A stretch of DNA of 64,000 nucleotides, from contig OX387202.1 of the NCBI GenBank assembly GCA_947561715.1, positions 11,731,001-11,795,000 on the forward strand, read 5' to 3'. Of this stretch, positions 22,856-34,425 are shown one piece after another. This stretch comes from Ascidia mentula. Taxonomy: Eukaryota; Chordata; Ascidiacea; Phlebobranchia; Ascidiidae. The notes beneath the pieces are model-generated. The model saw only the letters and a program-made list of their open reading frames with translations, did no database searches and was not told the origin of the DNA. The position numbers and the translations under genes are program-made. The number at the start of each line of letters is the position of its first letter. Position 1 is the first letter of the stretch.

Positions 22856-25800
22856 CTAAAACTGTTGTCCGACATTTTCATTTTCTTCTCCTTGTTTGTC
22901 CTTCTTTCCGCAACACAATTTCTTGAGGGGTCCTGGGTTAGCGGCAATAAATTCTTCGGCGTCCTTCATCGTCTCACACAACTGTGAGTGCTTCGTTTCC
23001 GGAAGAAAGAGGACCAATACTCCTGAAAAAAAAAACAGTTCCATTTTTTGCTGTAACTAATTTGCGTCAAGTACAAGCAAGTGAACCAATAATGATCAAT
23101 GAGCTTAAGACACAGTACACTGCTTCCACCTATCCGGTCTCATCAGCACAGCTTATGTCTGACGACTGACTTTTTTTCAGTGACACGCGCAAGTCAACAT
23201 TTTCTCATTTTTTACCATCCATTGATGTCATTATCTGTCAAGTAGTTTTCATCCCAACATGTCACTTTTCTACACAACTGCATAACACCTTCACAATAAG
23301 TCATTGTCTTACCAGCCACTAACGACATGATACCGAACAGAATGTAGGGTAGAGCGTAATGATAAATTTCCAACAACGCTATTGCTGGTGCAATTACAGC
23401 GCCAACACGTGCCATTGCGTTTCCGAAGTTGGTCGCCGTCGACCTGCGGCAAAAAAAAGAAAAAAATGGTTCCAGAAAAAATTTTGTTTTATACCCAGGT
23501 AACCTTCTTAATTTTTTTAACGTATTTTCGGGCTGTCATTTGTTTACCTGATCACGGTAGGATACAATTCCATTGTATACAGAAACAACGTGGATAATGG
23601 GATTATTGAGCATATCCTAGCAAGCATGAATAACGCCAGATGTACCTCTGTCATATCTGTAAAACGTAAAAAACTCAAATAATTGCTTGATTCGGGGAGC
23701 ATTTAGTTCCGTACGTTGTTTGATCCTATTAAGTGTCATTGAAGAAAACGACAAATGCACTGGTAGTCTATAACATTTTAAATCAAATGTTTCACGTCAC
23801 ACAGTTTTGAGAAACCCTGCCATGAAGTACATAATTTACTCACATACAGTACATACACCCACTTATATATAGCTAAAAAGGTTTTTAGCAAACTGTTCAT
23901 TTACCTGTAGGCACAAAGAAAGTAGGTACAGAGAAAACTGCCACCAGAATCAAGCAGGAAGATATGACAATTTGCCTTCCCAGCTTGTCACATGCACAGA
24001 TGGCCATCGGGTACATGGGAATTGCCATGGCGCCCATGATGAGAGTGCTAATGTAAATATTTCCACCAACGTTGGCTACATTGAGGGTCATACCGAAAAA
24101 TGCGCATGATGTAGCAAACCTTTAATAAAAACACAGGATGACAAACAATGACAACAAATGCTATGTGATGCATTTTTTACAGTTCAATGCTAAAAATAAA
24201 TTAATTTTATTCCCCTTTTCGTTGAATAATTCTGACCGTATTTAATGTTAATGTTGTATAATTAGATGTTATTGTGTGTTATGTATATGTAAAGGGTTAT
24301 ATAGCTGAGTGTATTGCACATAGTACTATATATGTATGTGTAAACGAAGTAAGATGTTGCTATACAGAAAAAGCTGTAGGAAACTTAGGTTATTATAAAC
24401 TGTCTCAGCATCATTTCAAAACATGCACATACCACACGTAGGATATGATGATAGTAGTTTTCGCCAGATGAGAAAAACGCAATGTGTCCGTCATTCCGAT
24501 ATCCGTCTGTTTTTCACGGACAACAACCGTGCTCGCATCCGATATATCTTCGAGGGTGTCAAGTGTTGCACAAAATCTGGAAGGTGTACTCGTTTTCTGT
24601 TATTGCATTGACTGGAACAGTGACAGGATATGTGTCTGATTTGATAAACACCTTGGTTTTACCTTGCAACAACTTCTGCAGATTGCTCGCTAATTTTGTT
24701 GAACTTCGCCATTTTTACAATAATCCGCGCTGCCTCAGCGTATCGACCGCGCGAAATCAGCCAACGCGGAGATTCGTCTTTAATCCTGTTCCCAAAAATG
24801 AAGTCAATAGCAAAAATATCGAAGTTTAAGATTGTGAACTTTAAAGAGCGTGAAACAAATATTGATTTGGTGCAATTCTCACTGACCTCTGGTAATAAAA
24901 CTCACCAAATACCAACAACTACTGGTATATAAGCCAGAGAAATAGCGAGTTGAAATGTTCTCCAATGTCGCGCAAGAAGTGCGAATAACACCATTATCAT
25001 CGTTCCCGATGATAAACCAAAGCTACTTATTTGCAACACCATCGCCCTCCGCGAGGGGATCGTCATTTCAGATCCTGTACAGAAGAGGTCGCCAAACTGG
25101 ATCATTTTTTAAATAGATTACTGCGTTTTTAAAATAGATGTTTAGATTATAAGTTGCATGTAAAGTTGGTCCAGTAAAACGTAGTCTGAATATGATTTTG
25201 CAACAATCTAATTTAACCTTGCACACAGTTCCCACGCTTACCTATGACGTAAATGTTTGCTGCAAAGAAACAGGAAAATCCAACCAACGCGTGTAGGACA
25301 GCATAAAGGGGCAGAGAATTTGTAAATGAAACTCCAACTCCTGTTATCGCGGTGGCAACGCACATAATTAGAGATACAAGACGACGTCCATACCTAAACG
25401 TTACGAAACTGAGTTCATTTTAAACCAAGTCAAATTTCAATTTCCATACAGCACTCCACCTTATATACCTGTCAGTTGCTTTCCCAATGACCAAGCCATT
25501 CAGCAATATTCCGAACATGAAGATGGACTGCAAAAGATACCTTATCCACACCCTTCCGCATACGAGATCAAATTGCGTCACCACTGATGACGTCACAGTT
25601 CCGTCGCTCGTATACACGTAATTATTGCATGGACGCGTCTGGAAGTTTATTAACATAACTAAAATGCTTCACTGCTACTTGCTTTTGGAGCACCTGAAAG
25701 TTAATAGGGCGGGAGCAGTTTGCCAAATAAGGACAAATTTCATTTTCGGCGGTTGGGGTTGTGATATCAAACCTAAAAGTAAAAACACAATTAATTCATG

Positions 25801-26214
25801 TTAATATGCCTTTGCGTAATAACTTACTGAATGCATTGTTCAAACTTTCCTTGCTTGTCCACAGGTACCAAATTCTCTCCAATACTAAAGTTGCAAGAAA
25901 CATTGCAAGCCTATACAACACAACGATAGACCCTAAAGCTTTAGACAAACATTTATACGGGGATTTGCCTCAACAGCACGAGGGTGAAATTTATTGCCCA
26001 GAATTGATTAAACACATGTAAGCAAATTTCACACTTTTACCGTCACCACAGCGGAACTCATTGTAACGTCACAGGAGTGAGGGACTGGGTAAGCAACGAA
26101 AATGGAACCGAAAAACTGAAGTCCCAACAGCGAAACGAGGAATGACGTCAAGATCATGTGAAAGATCTGATATCTACCCCAGCCTACTTGCAACAAAATA
26201 TCCCCGAATTCCAT
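22856..26214 (-). CDS. SLC22-type organic ion transporter A
   Basis: Predicted 571-residue 12-helix major facilitator carrier. Exons: 26214-26041, 25910-25828, 25772-25694, 25638-25469, 25393-25242, 25074-24906, 24785-24663, 24576-24433, 24119-23905, 23656-23548, 23443-23313, 23022-22856. All junctions are GT/AG and phases agree. SLC22 hallmarks: N-terminal LLxxVGxGRYQ, a large Cys-rich first extracellular loop with possible N-glycosylation (NVSC, NCS), FDLVCGR, GKATDRYGRR after helix 2, ESPRWLISRGR after helix 6, and LPETKHSQLCETMKDAE near the C-terminus. Such carriers move organic cations, zwitterions (carnitine) or anions across the plasma membrane; the substrate cannot be told. It is divergent from transporter B, with 1.7 kb between their starts. 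Confidence 0.92.
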
Positions 26215-27939
26215 TCAAGGTCTTTAAACTAAACCGAGCTACAAAACAGACTTATGTGAAAAGTTTTGGGTTAATTTGGTTTGTTAGTGTTAAAATTGCA
26301 ACGCTGGAGACGCCAACAAACTTTGAATGCCTGGGCACTAAACTTTGAAAACCTGGCACTAAACAGCTGATTTTCCGGCAATCTGACTTTTACCTAAAGA
26401 ATGTTAAGAAATCGTATGTTGTTTTAGATCCAACAACGTGCAATCAAGCTTTTTTGCGAACATATTTTAAGACATCACCTCTAAAATAGGTCAAACACAA
26501 GTGTATAAGTTGTAAACCCTTGATCTAAGGCTTTACCCAGGTCGAAAAGCAAATCTAGTCGCTCCGCTCACAGCGCCGTCACGGCTTCAGAATGAATGCC
26601 ATTTTCTTCATGGTCGTGCATTGCTGAGCACGGAATTGCGTAACTTTGCGTGCCTTTGCTTTTCGCCCAAATAGTTTTTCGCAGACTGTGCCGCTCTCAA
26701 CATTTTGCTGTCTTTTTGTGCGATTGTACGTTAACTTAACAAGGGTTAGCTCGATTTTGAAATCAAAATCAGGTAAACCAGACTGTTGACGGTAAAATTA
26801 CCAATATATCCCATATGCTGATTTAAATCAAATTAGTCTAGAACAAGATGATGCTTTTTACTTCATATAGGATTGTGTAGCAAACTTTAAATGTACAATT
26901 TTCTACATCCTATAATTTCGAAACAGCAAAATGGAAGCCCAATGAACCAAATCACACTCCATTGGATAAGGAAAAACCTTCTTGGTCTAAAAATATCATA
27001 CCAAATTTTTGCGCAACCAAAATATTGAATGTAATAAAACCAATGTCTACGTTGTAAAATGAAATCATTGCATACATAATATTGTGTTCCAAAAGTGCTA
27101 TATCTTGCAAAGCATTTTTTGCTGAGGTGCGTTTCACACACTGTTGAGCACTTCTTCTCTGCACACTTTTACCCACACAGTGCGTTGACAGATTACCGCA
27201 AAGCAACGAGGTAAACACGTTTGCCACTGCATTCGTCTAAGTTCGTAACCCCTGCAGTTTGCAAAAGCTTGTTTTGAAGAGTGAGTTCAAAACAGGACGT
27301 TTGGATTCATTTACATTGAAAGCAATTGTAAATTGTAATCAAACCTTTAGAGCATATGAGATATTGTACAAGGGTGAATGGCAGGAAAGGTAGTTTTACG
27401 ACTACAGGTTTTTTTGAACTATATCATTAATTCAATCACAAGTTTTTGCGTTGGTTTTTCGGTATATAGCAATACACGATATTAAGGCGTTGCTGAGCGG
27501 CTTACAACTTTGCAAGCCAATAGTTGTTACTTGAGGAAAAACGTGACTAATTTGAACTCAGATGAAGTAAAATTTTATGAAGAAAGTGCCTAGTTGCGAT
27601 AGTAATGAAGACCAGTGACTGTTGCCAGTATTATGCGATCATATATTATTATGCATTACTGAATCGCAGACGTTACAATGGTTCATACAAGAATCTTTCA
27701 ACGCGTACATTTAATGTTCGAAAAACTAAAACATACGTTGGTGCACTTTTTGTAATTGGACTTACTGTTCTATTTTAAGTGCCAATATTTCATTAAGCGA
27801 CAATTCGCACACACAGTAATGTTTCGAAACCAACGTAAACCCAAACGATCGCAAATGGTAAAAGGAAACTCTAAAATGACTAAATTGCAGAGATGTTTTA
27901 TTTTGAAGGTGGTTGAGTATTGTTGACATTAGGAACATC
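26215..27939. other. Intergenic region between divergent SLC22-type genes
   Basis: No supported gene. A minus-strand open region at 26887-27227 has no recognisable domain. Regulatory DNA for both flanking transporters is expected here, but no specific site is identified. Confidence 0.45.
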
Positions 27940-30900
27940 ATGACTTTCGACGACTTGTTGCCACACATTGGTTGGGGAAGATACCAGATCACAAATATGC
28001 TTTTTGCCATGTCGTTGATGGGATTGGCGGCAATGCACGTTCTCTCGTCCATTTTCATCGCATACCCAATGCCCTACAAGTGTAAGCAGTTGGCTGCAGC
28101 AGAAAAGGTGCGCGTTAGGTGGAATATGGGATAAATGTGTTCAACATGTTTATGTGCATTGCTTCGGTTTTGTTCCAACATAGGAAAGTTTACCGCATAA
28201 AATGGAATGCAACTTTTTTGTTTCACTTTTATTAAAACATCGCATTATTATTTGAACATTTGTAATACCTCAAGTAATTGACAAACAATAATAGTTTAGT
28301 TTTGAAAAACTTTTGTATGTTTAGTTGTGTGGAGAAAATTGGAACGACACCTCCAGTAATCTATTCGTGCCCTCAGACGGAAAGGGGAATACATTGAATC
28401 AATGCAAACGGTTAGAGTTGTTTTCGCTTCAAAAGCAAACTTAATCTATTGATGCTTCGTGCATTTTATATTCCCGCACTGGAAATTTACAACCAACGAG
28501 TTGATTTTCGCATTTAAAGTGACAAATTTTCTTTTACCGGGATAGTTTTTTGTCTGTTTTAGTTACATACTTGACATAAACAACACAACTGACATCTGTC
28601 TGTGGATAAGTAACTCTACCACAATGGAAACTTCTGGTCGACAGGTTCGTATTACTGAATAACATTTTAATGTATGCTTGTTTGCGAACATGACAAAAAT
28701 TCTGCGTGACTCCAACTAATTTCTAGATTTCCAAATAAATTGTTTTTCGTATAAACATTAGGAAAACACTTAATATTGCATCAAACCCTCTCTGTCTTTA
28801 CCCGACCCCTTAAAGGACGTTTGAAAGTGGGGCATGTCGCTTGTCGAATTAGACTAAATCCATCAACGTTCGGCACTTTTGCCAATATTTGTTCTGCAGA
28901 CCGAAGCATGCCATGAACACACGTTCGCGAGCGACGGTACGGTTTCTACATCAATAGTCGAGGATTTTGACATGGTTTGCGAGAGGTCTTGGTACAAGTA
29001 CTTGTTGCAGTCGGTCTTCATGCTGGGGGTGTTTTTCGCTGGATTGACTTTCGGAAAGGCATCGGACCGGTGGGTTGGAACTGTGGAAATTTTGCCGATT
29101 TTAATTTTGAGGAATGCAGGTTTTACCTAATTCAGTTTACACGCATGTTGATATATTTTCGCTTTGAACGGAAGATGCACATTTTATTACTGACGCTGCC
29201 AAGCATAATGTTCAGTCAATTCAAAAACACTTGTTCTGCCAGAAGTGCTTTAAAAATGACCAAACCGCTTCTTTACTATGCATTTACTATATGCGCTCCA
29301 CAGTGGTTCGTCGTCTCTGTTGTTCGGTACCCAGCATAGGGTACCCTGCAGATCGACGTTGACCGCAAGGTACCACAAAGTGGATACTAGTGTGCCTGCT
29401 AGTGTAAAGGCTAGCACAGTGCCACTCAACAGCTGCACTGATGAGACCTTACAGGTCGAAACAGTGCGTGTACACACCCTGTCTGCAACTTTGCATTTAA
29501 ACCCTATTTTACCATTTACCCAAGAATTTCAAAACAAACCAGAAAAGTACCTTTGTTATACCTGAAAAACAAATTTATTTTTTTCTTGGAATACTTTCTG
29601 ACGCATGACTATGAATTCCACATTACCCCTCCCACAATGTAAGTTTGATGTTTCACTTATTTCAACAACCAGAAAAAATTAGGGAATGGTGATTCCCCGT
29701 AAGGAAATCGCCTGACTCCCGGATCCAATGAGCACTGTGCTCGTAAACGATATAGTATAGCTGACAATGATTAATTTCTTTTGATTCGATAAGGTTTTTT
29801 TTTCACTTTTAACTCTGAAATACACCAATTTTGTCGCGCAGTGTTGGAAGAAGAGTGGTGGTGATTGTGATGACCGTTGGTGCCTTGGTTGTTTCGATTG
29901 CAATTGCTTTCGTGAAGTCGTTTGTTGCTTACGCCATACTGAGAGGATTGGTCGGGTTTTTCTGCTTCCATGCACCCACAGTTTACGTGCTTGGTGAGCA
30001 AAACGGGGCCTTTGTAAATACTAGTAATAACATTGGACTCACGATTTTTGGTGTTAGTAACTGTTTAGGAGTTGTGCAATTTTAATATCTCAAAATACCC
30101 GCTTTAAGTGAGTTTGCAAACTACACTGATGAGACGTAATGGACAGAAACAGTGGCCCGGTCTGCGTCTCATTTAAAACGTACATAAAAAGGAATGAACA
30201 TGTTATTGACTCCACAGCTTAGTTTTTGAATGCTTCTGTGGCTCAACAGTTGCAGTAAATAATTTTAATGTAGGTTTTTAAATCCAAATAAAATTCAAAA
30301 GAAACACGATAAATAGTTTGCAGCAAAGCGTGCTGTTGAAAGACTAAACAAACCCTTAACAAAAAGGTTCATGGTTTAACGAAAATGCAAACAATATTTT
30401 CATGGTTTCCAGCTGCCGAAACAGTTATCCCCAATCGCCGTGCAGTGGTAGTCGAAATCGGAAGCTTCGGTTTTTCCATCGGAAACATGATCCTAGTGCC
30501 ATTTGCTTACTTGGCGAGGGACTGGGTGACTTTGCAGCTTGCTCTCACCGCATGTTACACGCTCTGTATCGCCATCTGGTGGTAAGAAGTAACTGATATT
30601 GTTGCGATTACTTTAATTGAAAAAAAGGAGGAAAGTATTCATCAGGAATGTCCGTGTATTTTGCTATGGCGTATCCATTAAGTATATTTTGGCAAGCGCA
30701 TAAATCACCATTACATGAGATCTGTGTCGTATCTGGAATACTGATGTTTTTACGAGCGTTCAAATGTAGTATTTGAAACTTTCAGGTTTCTAAATGAATC
30801 CCCACGCTGGCTTATTTCTCGTGGAAGGAAATCTGAAGGGGCCGAAGCTTTGAGGAAAATTGTCAAAACAAACAAATGCAACGAGGAGGCGAAAGCCCTC

Positions 30901-32661
30901 GTAAACAGGTCTACCATTTTCTTATTAGGTAGGATTTGTAGAAATTCTAATCTATTTTCTTTAGGTTTTGTGAAAAGCTGACCGGTGCGTCCGCTTCGTC
31001 AGGTGAAGGTTTACTTGATAAAAATCACAAGGAGGCGACAAAGAGCAAGGTTAAGAATCTTGGTATGATGGACACTTTAAGAGACCCAGAACTACGAATA
31101 GCGACCATCGTACTGACTTACACATGGTAATTAAGGAACATGGGATGACACAACTCTATGAGATATCCTAAACTTTAGTTATTTTTGCTTCGAAGGGGAA
31201 AGTTTCCTAACACAAGGCAACTTTTTTTTCAGGTTCGCCACATCTTGTGCTTTCTACGGTCTCACCTTAAACGTAGCCAACTTGGGCGGAAACATTTACG
31301 TAACCACTCTGATTATGAGCACAATGGCAATTCCTGCATATCCAATAGCCATTTACATGTGCAACAGGGTCGGGCGAAGATTCGTAATCTCGATTAGTTT
31401 CATTCTTGTCGGAGTCTTTTGCGTTCCGATGTATTTCATCCCAGTTGGTAAATATTTTTTTGGTGTTAAAAATCTGTGTTTTATGAATTCTAGGCGATAT
31501 TTAGAATAGGATATCTGTTTATGCATCTTATTCTGTTTGTTTTTTTCCTTCAGTACAAAGTTATTAGGCACACAGATTATTTTTGATTTATTTAATTGTG
31601 TGTATTTTCTGTTCTTACATAGGTGAAACTGAAGACCGTGCCAGGTCTATTAGCAATATACCAGTTACGACATGCAATATTTTATATGAACGGTTTCTTG
31701 GGAATTGCGTATTATGGGTTGTCACGGAATAAAGTGTATTAAAGACAACCCGGATAACCGCGGAAAACCTTTACCATTTATTTCAGAATACCAAATCCTA
31801 CAAGTCACGATGTTTCTATTCGGGAGAATGTTTTCAATGATACCTTTCTCCACTATGTTCCTGTTAACGGTTGAAATTTACCCGACTGTGATAAGGTCAA
31901 GAACGTTTGTAGTGCCGTGTAACATGTTTTTCTTGCTACCAAACACAATAACCGCACGTTTAAACGTTACAAGTACAAGTAATTATTAATTAAATGAACT
32001 TCCTTTAAATTAGGTCCACTGCTGTCAACTACGGAAATTCTCTTGCCAGAGTTGGTGCGGTTGTCGCTCCCGCTATTGCCATGACAGAATCCATCTATCC
32101 CACCTTACCCAACATTCTGTTTGGGCTTATCACCATTCTAGCAGGTAGCTAAGCCCAAATTTTCTTTTCGTACAGACATGTAATGTCGCGTTGAAGTATA
32201 CTTAAACTTTAAAAATCCAAAAATTTTTGTTTAACTCTCGTTTGTTCAAAGCATGTCAAATTGATACAAGTCTACTAATACTTAACTTCACCACTTTTGG
32301 AAGCTCGCCAGGGAAATTACTTTCATACTTTCGAGATTTGATCACAAGTTGGCCGCGTGTTAACAAAATTTGATACACGCCTGTTCGTTGCAAACACAAC
32401 TCCACCATCTAGACAACTAGCGTTTGTGAGCGAAACCAACGTGAATAGTTTATTTTGAGGAGAAAATCCTTTAACAACTACATGCAAGTCTTCCCAGATC
32501 GCACCTCCGTTGATTGTTGATCTTTTTTTACAGGTATCTTGATCCTCTGTTTGCCGGAAACTCGCAAAGCAAAAATGAGTGAAACCATAGAAGATGCCAG
32601 TTCCTACATGAGGGAAAACCCCGGACCTTTGCTACGGTTGTGCAGAAAATCTGAAGCTTAA
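27940..32661 (+). CDS. SLC22-type organic ion transporter B
   Basis: Predicted 564 residues from 12 exons: 27940-28107, 28325-28410, 28563-28644, 28900-29069, 29842-29993, 30413-30581, 30786-30908, 30965-31126, 31233-31447, 31787-31895, 32014-32144, 32534-32661. Phases (0,2,0,2,1,2,2,2,1,2,1) are identical to those of A and C. Features: DDLLPHIGWGRYQ start, glycosylatable loop (NDTS, NNTT, NST) with Cys residues, FDMVCERSW, GKASDRVGRR across exons 4/5, NESPRWLISRGR, GGNIYVTTLIM, LPETRKAKMSETIEDA. It differs from A mainly in the first loop and the tail. Introns 4 and 5 hold hammerhead motifs (29431-29490 and 30113-30163). Confidence 0.93.
29300..29500 (+). mobile_element. Hammerhead-bearing repeat in intron 4 of transporter B
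   Basis: About 200 bases, from ggttcgtcgtctctgttgtt onward, recur at 34230-34424 with few differences, ending in each case with the hammerhead motif. The shared unit is much longer than the ribozyme itself, as expected for a small non-autonomous hammerhead retroelement. Confidence 0.75.
29431..29490 (+). ncRNA. Type I hammerhead ribozyme, core intact
   Basis: AGCTGCA (29431-29437), CTGATGA (29438-29444), GACCTTACAGGTC forming a 5-bp stem II (29445-29457), GAAA (29458-29461), stem III ACAG (29461-29464) with CTGT (29479-29482), cleavage-site C (29483), then TGCAACT pairing back with AGCTGCA (one mismatch in seven). All invariant residues (C3 to A9, G12-A14, the A15.1-U16.1 pair, H17 = C) are present. 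The predicted cut falls after 29483. It lies on the sense strand of the transporter pre-mRNA. Confidence 0.85.
30113..30163 (+). ncRNA. Hammerhead ribozyme remnant in intron 5 of transporter B
   Basis: CTGATGA (30126-30132) is kept, followed by GACGTAATGGACA (stem II largely unpaired), GAAA, CAGTGG and TCTGCG. The loss of stem II and III pairing suggests inactivity. Confidence 0.55.
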
Positions 32662-32884
32662 ATATAGCACAGAAAAACAGCAGATCACAATGTCGTTGAG
32701 AACTTTATCATAATGAAGAAGTAACTTCAATTAATGCACAATTCACGAACTAAAAGATGTGTTTAATCTCATTTGCTTTGTCCTTCCTTGTCAGCTTGCT
32801 GTACATAATTGAATCATTTACTTCAATTCGCCGTGGTCTATGCCTATAAAGCTTGCTGGTGCACTGCTTTTTTAGCAGAGACTG

Positions 32885-32960
32885 TCTAGTACACGACGTT
32901 ATTAGCACGAGCTTTTGCGAGCTTGACCTCGCTTCATCAGGTGCAGCAAACGGCGTGACA
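32885..32960 (-). repeat. Hairpin repeat with CTGATGA-like core
   Basis: On the minus strand, CTGATGA is followed by a perfect GCGAG...CTCGC hairpin and then AAAAGC instead of GAAA. It resembles a decayed hammerhead of a different subfamily; the assignment is tentative. Confidence 0.35.
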
Positions 32961-33149
32961 AGTAAAATACGGTAACGGTGCTAAAAACAAGAAAGAAAAA
33001 AAGGAAAAACGCACGAAGAGGTGGTCACTGTTGGACATGAGGGTTTACTTGTCAGTCTCTCACAAAAGCAGTGGACCAGCAAGGTTCATATGATTGAATC
33101 AATAATACGTAGCAAAACTGTTACATACGATTGCCGCAGCGATTTTAAC

Positions 33150-33700
33150 TTGTCTGTACACTTCCTTTTCGCAGTTCCACAGAACATGGTATATGATAAA
33201 AGATATTTTGCCAAACCACTGAGGCAGTAAACCAACACATTTCTACCTCAAATGGCCTCTTGGAGTGTTTTTCGTATCTGTCTTAGGTCAGTAGTGCAGC
33301 AGCTTCAACATTTTGTACGTAGTATGTTCTAAAAGGCTTTGTTGTTGTTTTCTTCTTATCAAATATGCCATGAGGTTTGGAAACATTTTCCTTTTTCCGT
33401 TTGTGGCCTACTCAATGCACAAAACGCATGTATCCAGCAATTCTTGAGTATCTTTTAACACGAAATTATTGATGTGGACATAAAATACTAACACGACCGT
33501 ATATTACAGTGCTGTCGAAATTAAATAGTCGTATTTTGTGGAGAAAAGTGGAATGATACATCCAATGGACTTGTAGTGCCAATGAACGCAAAGGACAATG
33601 CACTAAATCAATGCAAGAGGTTAATTTTATGTCAGAACTTGAAAGTTTGGTGTAACCATTATTCAACCCTTAACCACCATCTAAATTTTAACGAGCCATC
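33150..33700 (+). pseudogene. Fragment of a fourth SLC22-type gene (5' flank joined to exon 2)
   Basis: This stretch aligns with the upstream flank and intron 2 region of transporter C (43548-43745, 44280-44465, 44830-45030). Exon 2 is readable (CGEKWNDTSNGLVVP), but exon 1 and intron 1 are missing: the upstream sequence runs directly into exon 2 and the splice acceptor AG is gone. No later exons follow before the satellite array. Confidence 0.8.
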
Positions 33701-34157
33701 GCTGCGAACAGATATAGAGACAATTTTGCACAAAAAAAGAATTTGATTTTCGCTGGCAAATATTTTAAAGCAGAGCATTCTACGCGTTTAACCCTTACAA
33801 ACGATGTTAAAATATCTGAAAAAATCGAACAGACAAGTACAGAAATATGAATTTATATTTTGAAAACATAAAAAAATATCGATTTATCTTTGTTAACTTG
33901 TCTAAAAGCACATCAAGCCGCCGCTGTACGAGCCGAATACAGTTAAACCCAATACCCCCCAATATGAGCACAGGTTAGGGGTGGTGCGGTAAATGTTCGT
34001 ACAAACAGAGTCGCAAGCTCTTCTTTCGCAAAAAAAAAATCTTATACCATACCACTATCGAAAGAAATCAAACTTTAACCAATTCGGCCGTAGATGCTAT
34101 GCGAAATTCAACGATAACTAAAATCAACAGTAACTACAAAAACTAACCTAATTACAA

Positions 34158-34424
34158 AGCTCATCAGTGCAGCTGTTGAGTGGCACTGTGCTATAGTTTT
34201 TACACTAGCAGGCGCACTAGTCTACACTTTGTGGTACCTTTCGGCGGTTCGTCGTCTCTGTTGTTAGGTACTCAGTATAGGGTACCCTGCAGATCGACGT
34301 TGACCGAAAGGTACCACAAAGTGGAGACTAATGTGCCTGCTAGTGTAAAAGCTAGCACATTGCCACTGAACAGCTGCACTGATGAGACCTTACTGGTCAA
34401 AACAGTGCGTGTACACACCCTGTT
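34158..34424. mobile_element. Palindromic hammerhead element, truncated at the satellite array
   Basis: A central block (ggttcgtcgtctctgttgtt) is flanked by inverted arms, each ending in CAGCTGCACTGATGAG: minus strand near 34162-34177, plus strand at 34371-34386. The plus arm continues GACCTTACTGGTC then AAAA instead of GAAA (G12 lost), then the stem III region, and breaks off at CTGTT where the satellite's terminal sequence begins (34426). Confidence 0.7.
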
Positions 34425-34425
34425 A

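Noticed and set aside
26887..27227. Minus-strand open frames with hydrophobic stretches
   Set aside because: No splice partners or recognisable motif; AT-rich DNA gives such frames by chance.
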